From the NCBI RefSeq assembly GCF_018139145.2, contig NC_059500.1, positions 53,252,663-53,316,662 on the forward strand: a stretch of DNA of 64,000 bases, written 5' to 3'. The notes beneath the pieces are model-generated. The model made no database searches. It had not been told where the DNA came from and saw only the letters and a list, made by a program, of their open reading frames with translations. The DNA comes from Gymnogyps californianus. Its lineage: Eukaryota > Chordata > Aves > Accipitriformes > Cathartidae. Position numbers and translations under genes: made by a program. Every line of letters starts with the position of its first letter. Position 1 is the stretch's first letter. Shown piece after piece: positions 26,841-37,800 of this stretch.

Positions 26841-27835
26841 AAATTAAGACTAGACAGAATGGATGTTCTTAAGGGATATAAGCTTTGATCCTCCGTTATC
26901 ACTAATGTATGGCTTGTGAATTTCAGTTCTCTTCAAGAATTTCCTAGGCTTAGAATTAACCTCAAGCTTAATTTATCATCTTTCAAGGGGTTCAGAAACA
27001 TTAGTTCATCTCCTTACAATCAACATTCACCCACCCACACACTGAAATCATAAAACGTCATAAGAAATCGATATTAAAAAAAAAGTTACAGACTATGTGA
27101 CTCCCATTACAGAATATGACAACAATGCTGCCTTCAACAACTTTCTCACCAGGTAGAATATGCAATCTTCTATGTAAATATTCTACATCAGTAGAACTTG
27201 GGCAGTTTCACTTTGTGTGCTTTTTCCAAGGTGCACCAATATCATTGACAGGAAGAATTTCCAGGTCAGCTTCTCAGGTAGTACAGGTGGAGTTACCTTC
27301 CTGGTTTCCATGAAGTCAGAGAAGTTATGTACCATGAATAGAAACTGAGAATCTGGCTATCCAAAACAGGCAAGGAAATAAAAACCTGCTCTCCAACTGT
27401 TTGAGAGAAAGCATAGAGTATATAATCACTTGATGTAACAAACACTGCCATCTTGGCACAGTTTATAACCTTTCTTCATTTGTCCATTTGATAATTCCAA
27501 AGTACTATTTATGTCCCAAAAAACCTTGGAAAACTTGAGAGTTTTTTAGAATTCTTTTTGCTATTTATCCAGTACTACTCAATTCCTCTTATTCTCTTTA
27601 ATGACTCCTTTCATTACTTACTACATAACTGAAGAGCAATCAGTGACTTAGCCTAAAATAAATTTACTTTCCTGACTCACACTGGTATGTGGGGTTGCAG
27701 GGCAGACATTCAGGTGCCTCATGTGAGCTCAGTGTTTTTTGACCAGATACGTCTGTTAAAAGTATGGAAGTGCCCAGCATCTTTGTATGCTTCTATGCAA
27801 TGGTATAAAGGACACAAGGCAACTGCAATCTCCAG

Positions 27836-28304
27836 TTGCCTCTATTCAAATCCACCTTAACTGAGGATTCTCAAAATAAGAATGGAGAACAATTTGTGGT
27901 GTCCACGCTGACTGAAAAATCTCAGAAGCTCCATTGTCATAAGCAGACATACTTTCTACTTCTGCTATGTATCAGTGCCATTTCCCAGTACCCAAGACCT
28001 GCAAAAACCACGGTGGAAGCATCAGTTCCCACAGTGAAAGACATTCAAACATTGCCCTCCAAAAATCACACATCTACTTTACAAGACCAGTACATAAAGT
28101 TTCATGAAGCACTATGAACATGATGTTTCACTAAAATTCTTACATATCGGCATTTTTCTGAAAGAGCCTGAGAATGTTGTCTCAGTTCTGGTAGAGGAAG
28201 TTTTGATGAACAGTCACTTACACAACGCTGCCAACCAACAACAGTCTATGATACGCGCCATTATTCAGTCAAACCTTCTTTGCAATAAACTGGCCTCGCT
28301 CTAA
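27836..28304 (+). other. Two overlapping open frames, origin unknown
   Basis: Two plus-strand frames (27836-28117 and 28104-28304) overlap by 14 bases in different registers, as if one longer frame carried a frameshift. The second contains HLHNAANQQQSMIRAIIQSN, which looks helical and protein-like. A TATA-like ATAAAG lies just upstream, near 27805. It may be a decayed transposable-element coding region, but I cannot assign it; chance is a real alternative. Confidence 0.2.
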
Positions 28305-30544
28305 GGGCAGCTACCAGTGGCCCAAGACAGACAATCCAAAAGATTCAGGTCAGCCATAGTGATATGAAACATGATATACATCTATGGAGTGCATTTTCTT
28401 TGTACAACACATGAAATGGACCTAGGGAATCTATCTTGACTTCTATGTCTGCTGTAACCTGGATCAAATCACTGACACTTCCTCACAGTTCACTCCCAGT
28501 AAGTGCATGAACAGGACTCTGTACACGTGCATAGCAGAATTCCCTGGTAAGAACTCTGATGCACCATTTGCTTTTTTCAGCTTTTCAGCGTGAAACTTAC
28601 ATTCCAAATCAAGAATTAATCAAGACAAAAGTGAATAATGTATTCTTGATATTCTTTGGTAAAGAAACGTCAAATCAACTTAACTATAATATAGGATACA
28701 CCTTGCTGTCAGAGGGAATAAAATAAAAATACAGGAGTTGAACCTGCTAGCCATGACAAGGAAATTCAATATACATTTGTAGCTCAATTGACAGCACTGT
28801 TCAAGAGATTGCAAACTCTCATGCATAACACATAGGCACGCTACCAAATACTCAGAGAACCATCTTTAAAGTCTTCAGTTGATCTGTTGCTGTTGTTTAA
28901 ACTCCATCTGAATCATGACACTCTACTTTAGATATAGTAATTATTCCCACAGCAACAAATATTGTATCAAAAATTGAGGCCATCATTTCAGCTACAAAAA
29001 TAAACATCTCTTTAGTAGAACACCTTTTCACACAACGCCATGTTCAAGTGTAAATATTATGCTCAACCTGTGTAAGTGCTACTTATAGGAATTCAGAATT
29101 GCTTAACAATGCAACAGAACTATAATTACCTAATTCACTTTCTTACAGTGAAGCTCACTCTTTTCCTGAGACCATTTGTCTCTGGAGAACTTCAGTAGAT
29201 AAGACACCGTGCTAAGAGGCTGACTATACAAAGACGTATGTACTCACTCCCTACTTTGAAATGAAACTATGAGAAGAACCATCCAGCACACTTTCTCAGA
29301 TTGTATTAAAATTCCGTAACTATAAAAATACAGTAAAAGGTTTCTTTACTTTAACTGCAAAAATGAAAATCCTCTGGTTATCACATGAAGCCTTTACTAT
29401 CTGGAATGTGACACGCCTGAGGAATTATACGAAATAAAAATTAAATAACCTACTCTAAAATGAACCATTTTTACATTCAGAAGGACTGTCTACACAACAT
29501 CTTGCACCACGTAAAAATTCAATTAAACTAGATTTTTAAAAAAAGATTTAAAAAATAGGACACTGTATAAGAAAGAAAAATAAAGACTTGTACTTGCACC
29601 ATTGGAAACATCTACATAGACATGACCCCAAAAACTCATAGCTAAGGCAGATTAATCACAGTCGGGAAACAAAATTAAATATCATAGAACTTCTACAACC
29701 TATCATCCTTGTAAAGTTCAAAATGTGACTGTAAGTGTACATTATAAAATAAAATCTAATTTCAAACCAGTCCCTACCTTTGCAGCTGTAAATTAAACTT
29801 CACATCACCATTGTGTAATGAGTAAGAGCCATAGGGACCTTCTAAGATTTGGTTCATTAACAAGGATGTGTTACCCAAAGGAAACAAATGTGAAATTATC
29901 ATTTAGAGTTTAAAGAATTCGCTGATGCCAGAGAAAGAAACAAAAAAACCCAAGATGATCTCACCTTTAAACAACTTAAAAAGAGCTCCATGCTCAATTA
30001 ATATTTTCTAGGACAGAAGAAGAAATCTTGGGCATCCCATACGTGGAAGAGGACCTATTATTAAGCAGACACTCCTTCATTCTGCCTAACAAACACTAGC
30101 AGTCTCCTGAAAAATCTTCTTGATGATGGAGGTATTATTTTGTATGCAAATCAGGGCACCGTTCCTCTAATTTACACTTTAACGTTCCATGCATCATGTG
30201 ACCAATCAATAAACCCCTGAAACTGAAGAACACTCAGAGGACATGCGCAAGGGCTCTGTGCTTTTGAATGTCAGGGAAGAATCTAGGGAGTAACTGCCCA
30301 TAGCTGTTGCAAAGGAAGCCGAATTTATCTCAACATAAAGGGGAACAGAGGGTGGCCTTTATTTTAGATAAATGGCTGTGTCAGCTGGGTGGATCAGCTG
30401 GTTGTGTAAATATTTTTCCCTGAGTTAATCAGAAGATTGCAAATGTCTTCCTGAGCCAGCCAGACCAGAATATGGGAAGTGTGTATATGGCTCAGCCCAA
30501 CATGGAGTATAAAAATTGAACATTGAACAAAATGAACATTGAAG

Positions 30545-30848
30545 ACAGCAACAGGTCTGAGCTGACTTCAACCCACGTATTGCTTCCCAGCAAATGGTGA
30601 CACCTAGCATAGTGACAGTGAGCATATACAGACCAGTAATGGGAATCACATTTATACTGTGATCCAACTGTATATTGCAATTGCTATATTGTGCTTGTAT
30701 TGTGATTTCAGTACATTGCCGTATCACTCTGCTAATGCAAAATCCTGTGTAACACCAAATATCTTTCAGTAAATTTCGTATTAAATATTAAATACTTCTC
30801 ATGCAGGACATCTAAAAGAACCCGCTCAGAGAATATCAGACTCTGGCA
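30545..30848 (+). mobile_element. Detached third copy: internal end plus LTR
   Basis: 30635-30848 matches the provirus LTRs (TAATGGGAATCACATTT, ATTGCAATTGCTATATT, GTATCACTCTGCTAAT, ATCTAAAAGAACCCGCTCAGA), ending CTCTGGCA. The 90 bp before it match the sequence before the right LTR (GTATTGCTTCCCAGC versus ATATTCCTTCCCGGA; GTGACAGTGAGCA in both). It is therefore a 3' fragment of a second insertion of the same family, truncated at its 5' side. No primer site follows the LTR. Confidence 0.55.
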
Positions 30849-31664
30849 CAAGGAACACAGAATTCAGTTCTTTAGTACTGGTACTTAAATTGTATTTACA
30901 AGTAAAAAGACTGACTTGAGTTCTGCTAGAGTGTTAGGCATTACAGTTTAAACCAGCCAGAAATTTCCTGGATAAGATGTAAACCTTTGAAGTTGGAGAA
31001 TATGTTTAAATCAAGTTCAAAGACCCTTTACAGGAGACACTTTGACAATCTATCCTACTTGGATTCAAACACCTTATCAATACATTATTAAATATATCAC
31101 TGATTATGGTCTGTTTTGATAATAACTATGTGGAGCGGCCTTCACACAATGAGAGTGACATTTCTGCCTCTTATAGCCTCCCAAGGAGAGCTTATCATGC
31201 AAGTCTGTTAGTATGCACTTTTTGTTTAAATACTTTTACATAAATAAGGCCTGTTCCTTGTAACTTCTGTTATGTTTCTGGCTGTGATTGTATCACATAT
31301 TCATGCTGAAGTCTAAAATGGATCAATACCAGCCCCCCCAAAAATATTAACAGGATGATGTAATGCAGGATATTCCTATGCATTTAAAAACATCTCCTTA
31401 CTGCCACCACTAACAGTGGTCACAGATCTCAATTCTCCATGAATCTCCAGGGCATTTTTACTTCACTGCAAGTATAATGCTTTGTTGTCATATTACTTTA
31501 CCAGATACAATTCATAATGAGGTTAAATATTTTGTTTCCTAAAGGGATAGAGCAAGTGCTCTTTTTTCCAAAAGAAACACAGAAACACTTGATGAGCCAA
31601 TTAATGACTTTAAATAAATGCATAACACTTGTTATAAACCTTACTGTATTATATAATAATTCAG

Positions 31665-32253
31665 TGTTCTGGTTTTGGCTAGGATAGAGTTAATTTTCTT
31701 CCTAGTAGCTGGTATAGTCCTGTGTTTTGGATTTAGTAGGGAAATAACATTGATAACACACTGATGTTTTTAGTTGTTGCTAAGTTGTGTTTATACGAAG
31801 TCAAGGATTTTTCAGCTTCTCATGACCAGTCAGCAAGAAGGCTGGAGGGGCACAAGAAGTTGGGAGGCGACACAGCCAGGACAGCTGACCCAAACTGGCC
31901 AAAGCAATATCCCATACCATATGATGTCATGCCCAGTATATAAACTGGAGGGAGTTGGCCGGGAGGGGCAGGTTGCTGCTCGGGAACTAACTGGGCATCA
32001 GTTGGTGAGTGGTGAGCAATTGCATTGTGCATCATTTGTTTTGTATATTCTAATTCTTTTACTATTATTATTGTCATATTATTATTATTATCATTATCAT
32101 TATTTTTCCTTCCTTTCTGTCCTATTAAACTGTCTTTATCTCAGCCCATGAGGTTTGGGGGTTTTTTTTATTCTCTTCCCCATCCCACTGGGTGGGGAGA
32201 GTGAGCGAGCAGCTGCGTGGTGCTTAGTTGCTGGCTGGGATTAAACCACAACA
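31665..32253 (+). mobile_element. Solo LTR of an avian endogenous retrovirus
   Basis: 589-bp element starting TGTTCTGGTTTTGGCTAGGA and ending ACCACAACA, with TG...CA termini. It is flanked by a perfect 5-bp direct repeat, ttcag, at 31660-31664 and 32254-32258; counting the shared A gives 6 bp. It carries a TATA box (TATATAAA, 31937-31944), a poly(A) signal (ATTAAA, 32124-32129), an internal ATT/ATC microsatellite (about 32045-32105) and a GC-richer 3' end. I recognise the sequence as a very common LTR in neoavian genomes. The 5-bp duplication suggests an ERVL-type integrase. No internal retroviral sequence is attached, so it is a solo LTR formed by LTR-LTR recombination. It lies antisense to KDM4C. 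Minus-strand open frames inside it are not genes. Confidence 0.9.
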
Positions 32254-33156
32254 TTCAGCCATAGTGGTACTGATACTATCAGGTGATTAGCAATGCCAAA
32301 CACCATACTATTTCCTGCTATCACATTTGTACCTGAAAAGAATATTTATATAGGATTAATTAATCTCTGTAATGTCATTTCAGATATACCAGTTCTCATT
32401 AATGTGATTATTTATATGCATCTCTATCCCTTTACATATTTAAGAAAAGTGAAACAATTAATTAAAACAAACTGGGTAGACAAAGAGAAAATTATAGCCC
32501 AGAATCTGTTTTGGTACAAAGGAAAATCCTTCTATAACAAAGTACTTATAAACAGCTACTGTGCTGCTTTCCAAGTGGGTAAGTGAATGAAATAAATGTT
32601 TTCACAAATGTTACTGGTTTAATAGTTTGTGGCAAACTTGCTCGAACACTCAATACTATTGCTTTGAACAGTTTTTTGCTTACTAAGTTAAACTCAAATT
32701 CTCAGACGGAAAACATTTGGGCCATTTGCAGAACGGGCTGTTGCCAGTATTTGCTGATTTAACCCAGCAGATGTGAAAAGCCATAGACGCTAATACAGTA
32801 CAATTTGCTTTTGCCAATCTCAACAATGATTTTGCTGCTTGGGGTTATGTTCCACTGATGTTTCCTGGCTTTGTACAGCAGCATTCTCTGCTATGAAGAG
32901 CATAGCAGCATCTGTTATTTTTCAGGTAGTTGAGCATAATCTCAGCCCTGGGAGGCATTATCTATAGTTTCAAATGTCCTGGAGGAAATAATAATAATTA
33001 AAAAAAAAAAAGTCAGTCAGGGAAAAAGACTTGCAACTTCAAAACTTTACCATTCCTGCAGTGTATCAGCAAACTCAGTTTCAGAAATTATGTTTCTTTT
33101 TTTCAGTAATGAAAGCCATAGATTTCATAGCAAAATATGAAAATGTAAACTTTTAA

Positions 33157-33207
33157 ATTTCTTGTACTATACAAGAAATCTAATTTCTTGTACGGTACTG
33201 TACAGTA
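33157..33207 (+). repeat. Hairpin cluster
   Basis: ATTTCTTGTA-CTA-TACAAGAAAT is a perfect 10-bp stem (33157-33179). A third ATTTCTTGTA follows at 33183-33192, then the perfect palindrome TACTGTACAGTA at 33196-33207. Confidence 0.9.
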
Positions 33208-33576
33208 ACAGTACTGTGAAGTATGTATACATTTTTGGTTAGAGAGTCTAATTGCTGAATTATCAATTAATACTTCAGTTCTTATAAAAATTGTATGTAA
33301 AGATAGCCATACTGAATCAGAACTCTAGAGGCTAAGCCTAAGAGCTCCTGGATTACATAAGGTTTAGCTCACAAAATAAACTAATGGGGTGCTTTATTAA
33401 AAAAAGTAAAATATCGAAAAAGTGTAACACATCAGTTGTAGCAGATCTCGAAATGTTTTGAAAGGTCAGAAAAATTCAGAGTTCAAAAAATTTTTGAAAA
33501 GACAATTTGACAGAATTGAAAGATGCATTTCGATACTGGGATACTCTGATTTTTCTTGAGCATATCATTAGAGTCT

Positions 33577-33869
33577 TGTAATGAAATTCACGTTTGTTTT
33601 GTGATTGAACTGTGTATTGCAATTGCTACACTTTGCTAAATGTAATTTGTACTTGTATTGTGATTGAACTGTGTATTACAACTGCTACACTCTGCTAAAT
33701 GTAATCTGTACTTTCACTGTGATTTAAGTGCATTGCTGTATCACTCTGCTAAATCAAAATCCCATGTAACTTCAACTAATTTCAAATAAGAAAATTTTGT
33801 GTTATTCATTAAACCCTCCACACGTGGAATATCTAAAAGAACCTGGTCAGAGTGTATTATACTCTGACA
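33577..33869 (+). repeat. 5' LTR with 59-bp tandem duplication
   Basis: Left LTR of the short provirus, TGTAATGAAA...CTCTGACA. It contains a tandem duplication, 33601-33659 and 33660-33718, each starting GTGATTGAACTGTGTATT, with several substitutions between units. The other two LTR copies have a single unit. An ATTAAA signal lies at the R-like position near 33810. Confidence 0.6.
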
Positions 33870-33873
33870 TAAC

Positions 33874-33891
33874 TGGCATGGTTGGCAGGAT
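33874..33891 (+). promoter_or_regulatory. Putative tRNA-Ser primer binding site
   Basis: TGGCATGGTTGGCAGGAT lies four bases 3' of the left LTR. The complement of the 3' end of vertebrate tRNA-Ser (AGA/TGA), from memory, is TGGCGTAGTCGGCAGGAT: 15 of 18 identical, with all three differences being transitions. Position and sequence fit a reverse-transcription primer site. Confidence 0.5.
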
Positions 33892-34732
33892 ATTCCTGAG
33901 GGTGAGTGGCATCCATTAAAGCAGTAACGATTACTTCGGCAAAAACATGCTTTCTGATTTGGTGTCAGTCACAAATAAGAATCTAGTAGAGAAAACCTGC
34001 ATTGTGATTAAGAACAGGTAGTGATAAGGCTGGCTGCAGACAGGACCACTACCATTTAAAAGAAGAGACAAAATTATTATAAATACCAGCAACGGCTGGA
34101 AAAATCTCACCAGTAACTTTGAAAAGAAGGGATGGGAAAACCATAACCAGGATTTTTTTCATGGACAGCAGAACAAAGCACTGATCCCACTGATATTTAA
34201 GATGAATTTGAAAAATTGAAAGGTTGTAACAAGTTGAAGAAAGGAGAGAAAAGCAGGGCTTTGCAAGTTGCTGGATATTTACTTGCGAGTAGTAGTGCAG
34301 AAGTTAGAAGAGGAGAAATGAACACATAGCATGCTACAACAAGAAAAACGAACAGTTATAGAAGATAACATAATGCATAAGCAATGTACACAGAGAATCA
34401 AAATAAGTTCTTAGACTCAAAGTTGCAGCCTCAACTCATATGTGACACCCATACACATAGGGATCATTTACTATGGTCTACTGAAATAGACCTCATTCAA
34501 GTGATGGCCACCACGTATACCGAGGACAATGAATGATCAAGAGATATCTGGTCTGATACCGATCCTTTTCAGGGTGATGATTCAGGTGACTCATGAGAAG
34601 AAAGTATTATGAAAGTGTTTGCTCCCATGGCAAAAACCAAACAAAGGAAGCGGGCCTGAACCAGTTGCAATGCACATATTCCTTCCCGGAGACTGGAAAC
34701 ATCCAGCATTGTGACAGTGAGCACTAGACACC

Positions 34733-34962
34733 AGTAATGAAATTCACATTTGTATTATGACTGAATTATATATTGCAATTGCTACACTCTCCTAAACGTA
34801 GTTTGTATTTGTATTGTGATTTGAGTGCACGCTATATCACTCTGCTAAATCAAAATCCCATGTAACTTCAACTGACTTCAAATAAGTAAATTTTCTATTA
34901 CGCACTGAATTTTCTATATGTAGAATATGTAAAAGGACCCTCTCAGACTGTACTGGACCCCA
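34733..34962 (+). repeat. 3' LTR of the short provirus
   Basis: Right copy of the same LTR, about 230 bp with a single copy of the 59-bp unit. It begins AGTAATGAAATTCACATTTG and fades out near GACTGTACTGGACCCCA. The poly(A)-signal region seen in the left copy is degraded to CACTGAATTTT. Confidence 0.55.
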
Positions 34963-37768
34963 CCTTTTTCCTCTAACAAATGGCAAAGTAACTAAAAAAT
35001 GTATTTGATTTACATTGCTATGCTGCTGATAAATTAACTTTGAGAAAGCTCTGAGGACTCATGGCGCAGAGAATCAGTTTACATTTACATAACCTGTAAA
35101 ACCAGTTTTATAGGACTATAGCATTTACATTTTTTAAAACTACCATCTTTGTTTGCTTACTCATTCTTGCAACAAAATCATTCTCTACTTCCAACAGTGG
35201 ACCACAAAAGTACCCAATAAACATAAGGGGTAAAAATTCATCTTTCATCCACTGAATTCCCTAAATAGCTGCACAACTTTTTTGTGCATATGGAATGAAG
35301 AATTGAGCCCTAATAGTTAAGGCTCAAAATTTCAAAGATGTCTACTAATTCTGGCCACCTAAGCTGAAGCATAAGCAACAAATTCTTACTGATACTAAAA
35401 AACATGAACTACCTAGTGACTTCAGAAATACAGATACTTATCATGTCCAAAAATGCGGACATGAGGCCACAGAAAGGGAGATGTTCTTATATCTGTAAGA
35501 ACTGCCAACACAAAATATGTATAGCATGTTTGTGTTACAACATCCATTTTTATATATAGGTACTTTATAGCAATTCCAGTAATTTCACCTGTCTTTACAC
35601 TGTGTAAGTCTAAAGAATAGTCACTGTACTTATAATTTAGCTCAAAGAGGCATGTCATCAAAATCGAAACAGAAACAAAAGAAAACCTGCTGGAATTTAC
35701 CTCATAGCCTATCAGCAAAAAACATAGCTGTCAGTGCAAAACCATTACAAGAACAGACTACAAGCGAAAGACTGGCAGTTATCTGCTCTCTTGAAAAGTT
35801 CTAATTCACAGCACTGTAAAAGACTTATTACCAGCTGCTTTCTCCATTCCATTCCCCCATGTAATTTTTTACAATTTTTAATGAACAAAATTTTTACTTT
35901 GCATTCCAATTCAATTTGCTTGCGGTCACTGTACTTACCAGCTAGAAGATTTGATCAATAGCTAGATTTAGATTGGAATTTTTAGGAACTGCTATTGCCA
36001 TCCACACACCTGCTTACTGATTTACTAATGAAACACCATCGTTTGCAACCTAGTTTCAAGAGCTTACTAAAGCTCATTTAAGCTAAACAACTCCAAATGT
36101 AGAATACATATTTCCATTCACATTTATTTCGCAAAATTAAGGATTACTTAAACCTGAAGGTCTGATCATGTATATCTTTATCCCAGTATTTGGTACATAT
36201 GATGTCAACAACATAAAATTAGTGTATCATAAAGGATTCAACATACGCTTCTCTACACAAAAGACAAAACCATTATTTTATTTAATTCTTCCTCTTTATT
36301 CAAAATTAATATCTCGTGAACCTCTGGAAACTTAAGGGATGACCCCTGGAAACCAACACTGGAGTGGTCCCTACCTTTGTCCGTTACCCATTGGAGTTAA
36401 CATGCATTATATTCTCAGTGTAGAAGTATTCGTGGAGTAGGCTTTTTCTCCTCAATTTTCTTTCTGCCTTCTAAGAATTTTCCAAGCTACCACACAATCT
36501 AATCCTTACTATTTTCTAAAACACTCTACAAAACTTGTCCAACTTACTTGTCAGTATGTGCATCTGTACAAAAGTGGAAAAATACAGAAAACTTTCTCCC
36601 AATCTTCACGCATCTCTTGCCTATTAATAAAAAGGGTCGCTGAGACATGACAGAATTATTTGGTACTTCTTCCTTATTCTAGAAATTAAAATGTATCTTC
36701 ATTGACCATGCTGCTGAGTACTACACAGTCAAATAAATATCCAAGTATTATGCTGTTTTAAGTGTTTTAGAAATATTACAGAGTAGATTCACCAACATAC
36801 TCTCATTTCATGCTACTCTAGAGACAGAAACCAGTACCAAGTGGGGAAAACATATTTTGTGGTTATTTTATATCTCTCAGGTAGCACAAATTTAACCTAT
36901 GTTAACATACTATTCCAGTATAAGTGCCTCTGGGCAAAAGACAAGTGAAATTTTGAGGAATCAGGTTACTTGAGTGCTTACAGTTAAGACTGCGCTGAAG
37001 TTTTCCACTGAACCAAGGCCTCGGGTAGTTACTTATCTTCATAGATTAAGTATGTAAGATGCAAAACAGAAAGACTCGATCACAGGTTCAAATTCACATG
37101 ACAAATCAATGCCTGAATTGGAATTATAAATTAATAACTTCAGGCTACAGTTCCTGCACAGATCACTAAAACAAATATCCCATAAACACTCCATACACTA
37201 GACAACAATTGCATTCAAACTCCCTCAAGGATCAATTTCTTAAGTGTAATTGTTTTGTACATTTAAAAAAATATATATTACACACACTTTTCAGCCAAGA
37301 AAAAGTATTTAGTAAAACCCCATTGGCATTAAAATCAAGTCACTTCCAATACTGATGGTTTACAAAGCAGCTTCAGATATTGACAATGGCAATGATAAGT
37401 CTATGGGCTAGACTTTTTTTTAATTTGGAAAAAAAATGCTACTATGATATCTTGGAATGAGGATAATTTATTAGGCAATCCTCTGTACCAATACCTCAGG
37501 GAACTAATCCTTGTTAAACACAAGTCATACATTTTCTGTGTTTCTCTTTGGACCATAATTATAGAAACAGAAGCTCAACTCCAGAAGATAACCTTACAGA
37601 AGGGACATCTGTCTGCTTGTCAAATGTCACACCCAGTTTGCCTACCGACTTCATATCTACCCTTGAGAAGGCTATTGAGAGGCTGCACTAATGCAGCAGG
37701 AAATCCATTTTCATTTCAGCACACTTGATAATGAGAAATTATACATGCCTCTGTATCTAAGACTGCAT

Positions 37769-37800
37769 ACGTATATAAATATATATAATATATATATAAA
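37769..37800 (+). repeat. AT dinucleotide-rich tract
   Basis: Interrupted (AT)n, ATATATAATATATATATA. Confidence 0.85.

Larger units (their letters stand above)
33577..34962 (+). mobile_element. Decayed short ERV provirus (LTR-internal-LTR)
   Basis: Two direct copies of an LTR-like sequence (33577-33869 and about 34733-34962) bracket about 860 bp. Shared landmarks are TAATGAAATTCAC at the start, ATTGCAATTGCTACACT, TATCACTCTGCTAAATCAAA, CCCATGTAACTTCAACT and a final CTCAGA/GTCAGA segment. Four bases after the left copy is TGGCATGGTTGGCAGGAT, a likely primer binding site. The internal part is far too short for gag-pol-env and has no intact frame. From 34501 to about 34655 one frame is mostly open, acidic then basic (KTKQRKR), broken by TGA codons, possibly a gag relic. 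The right copy's end is uncertain and no target duplication is visible. The provirus reading is inference from this architecture. Confidence 0.6.

Noticed and set aside
31774..32151. 125-codon plus-strand and 85-codon minus-strand frames
   Set aside because: Both lie within the solo LTR at 31665-32253, and their ends are microsatellite-encoded.
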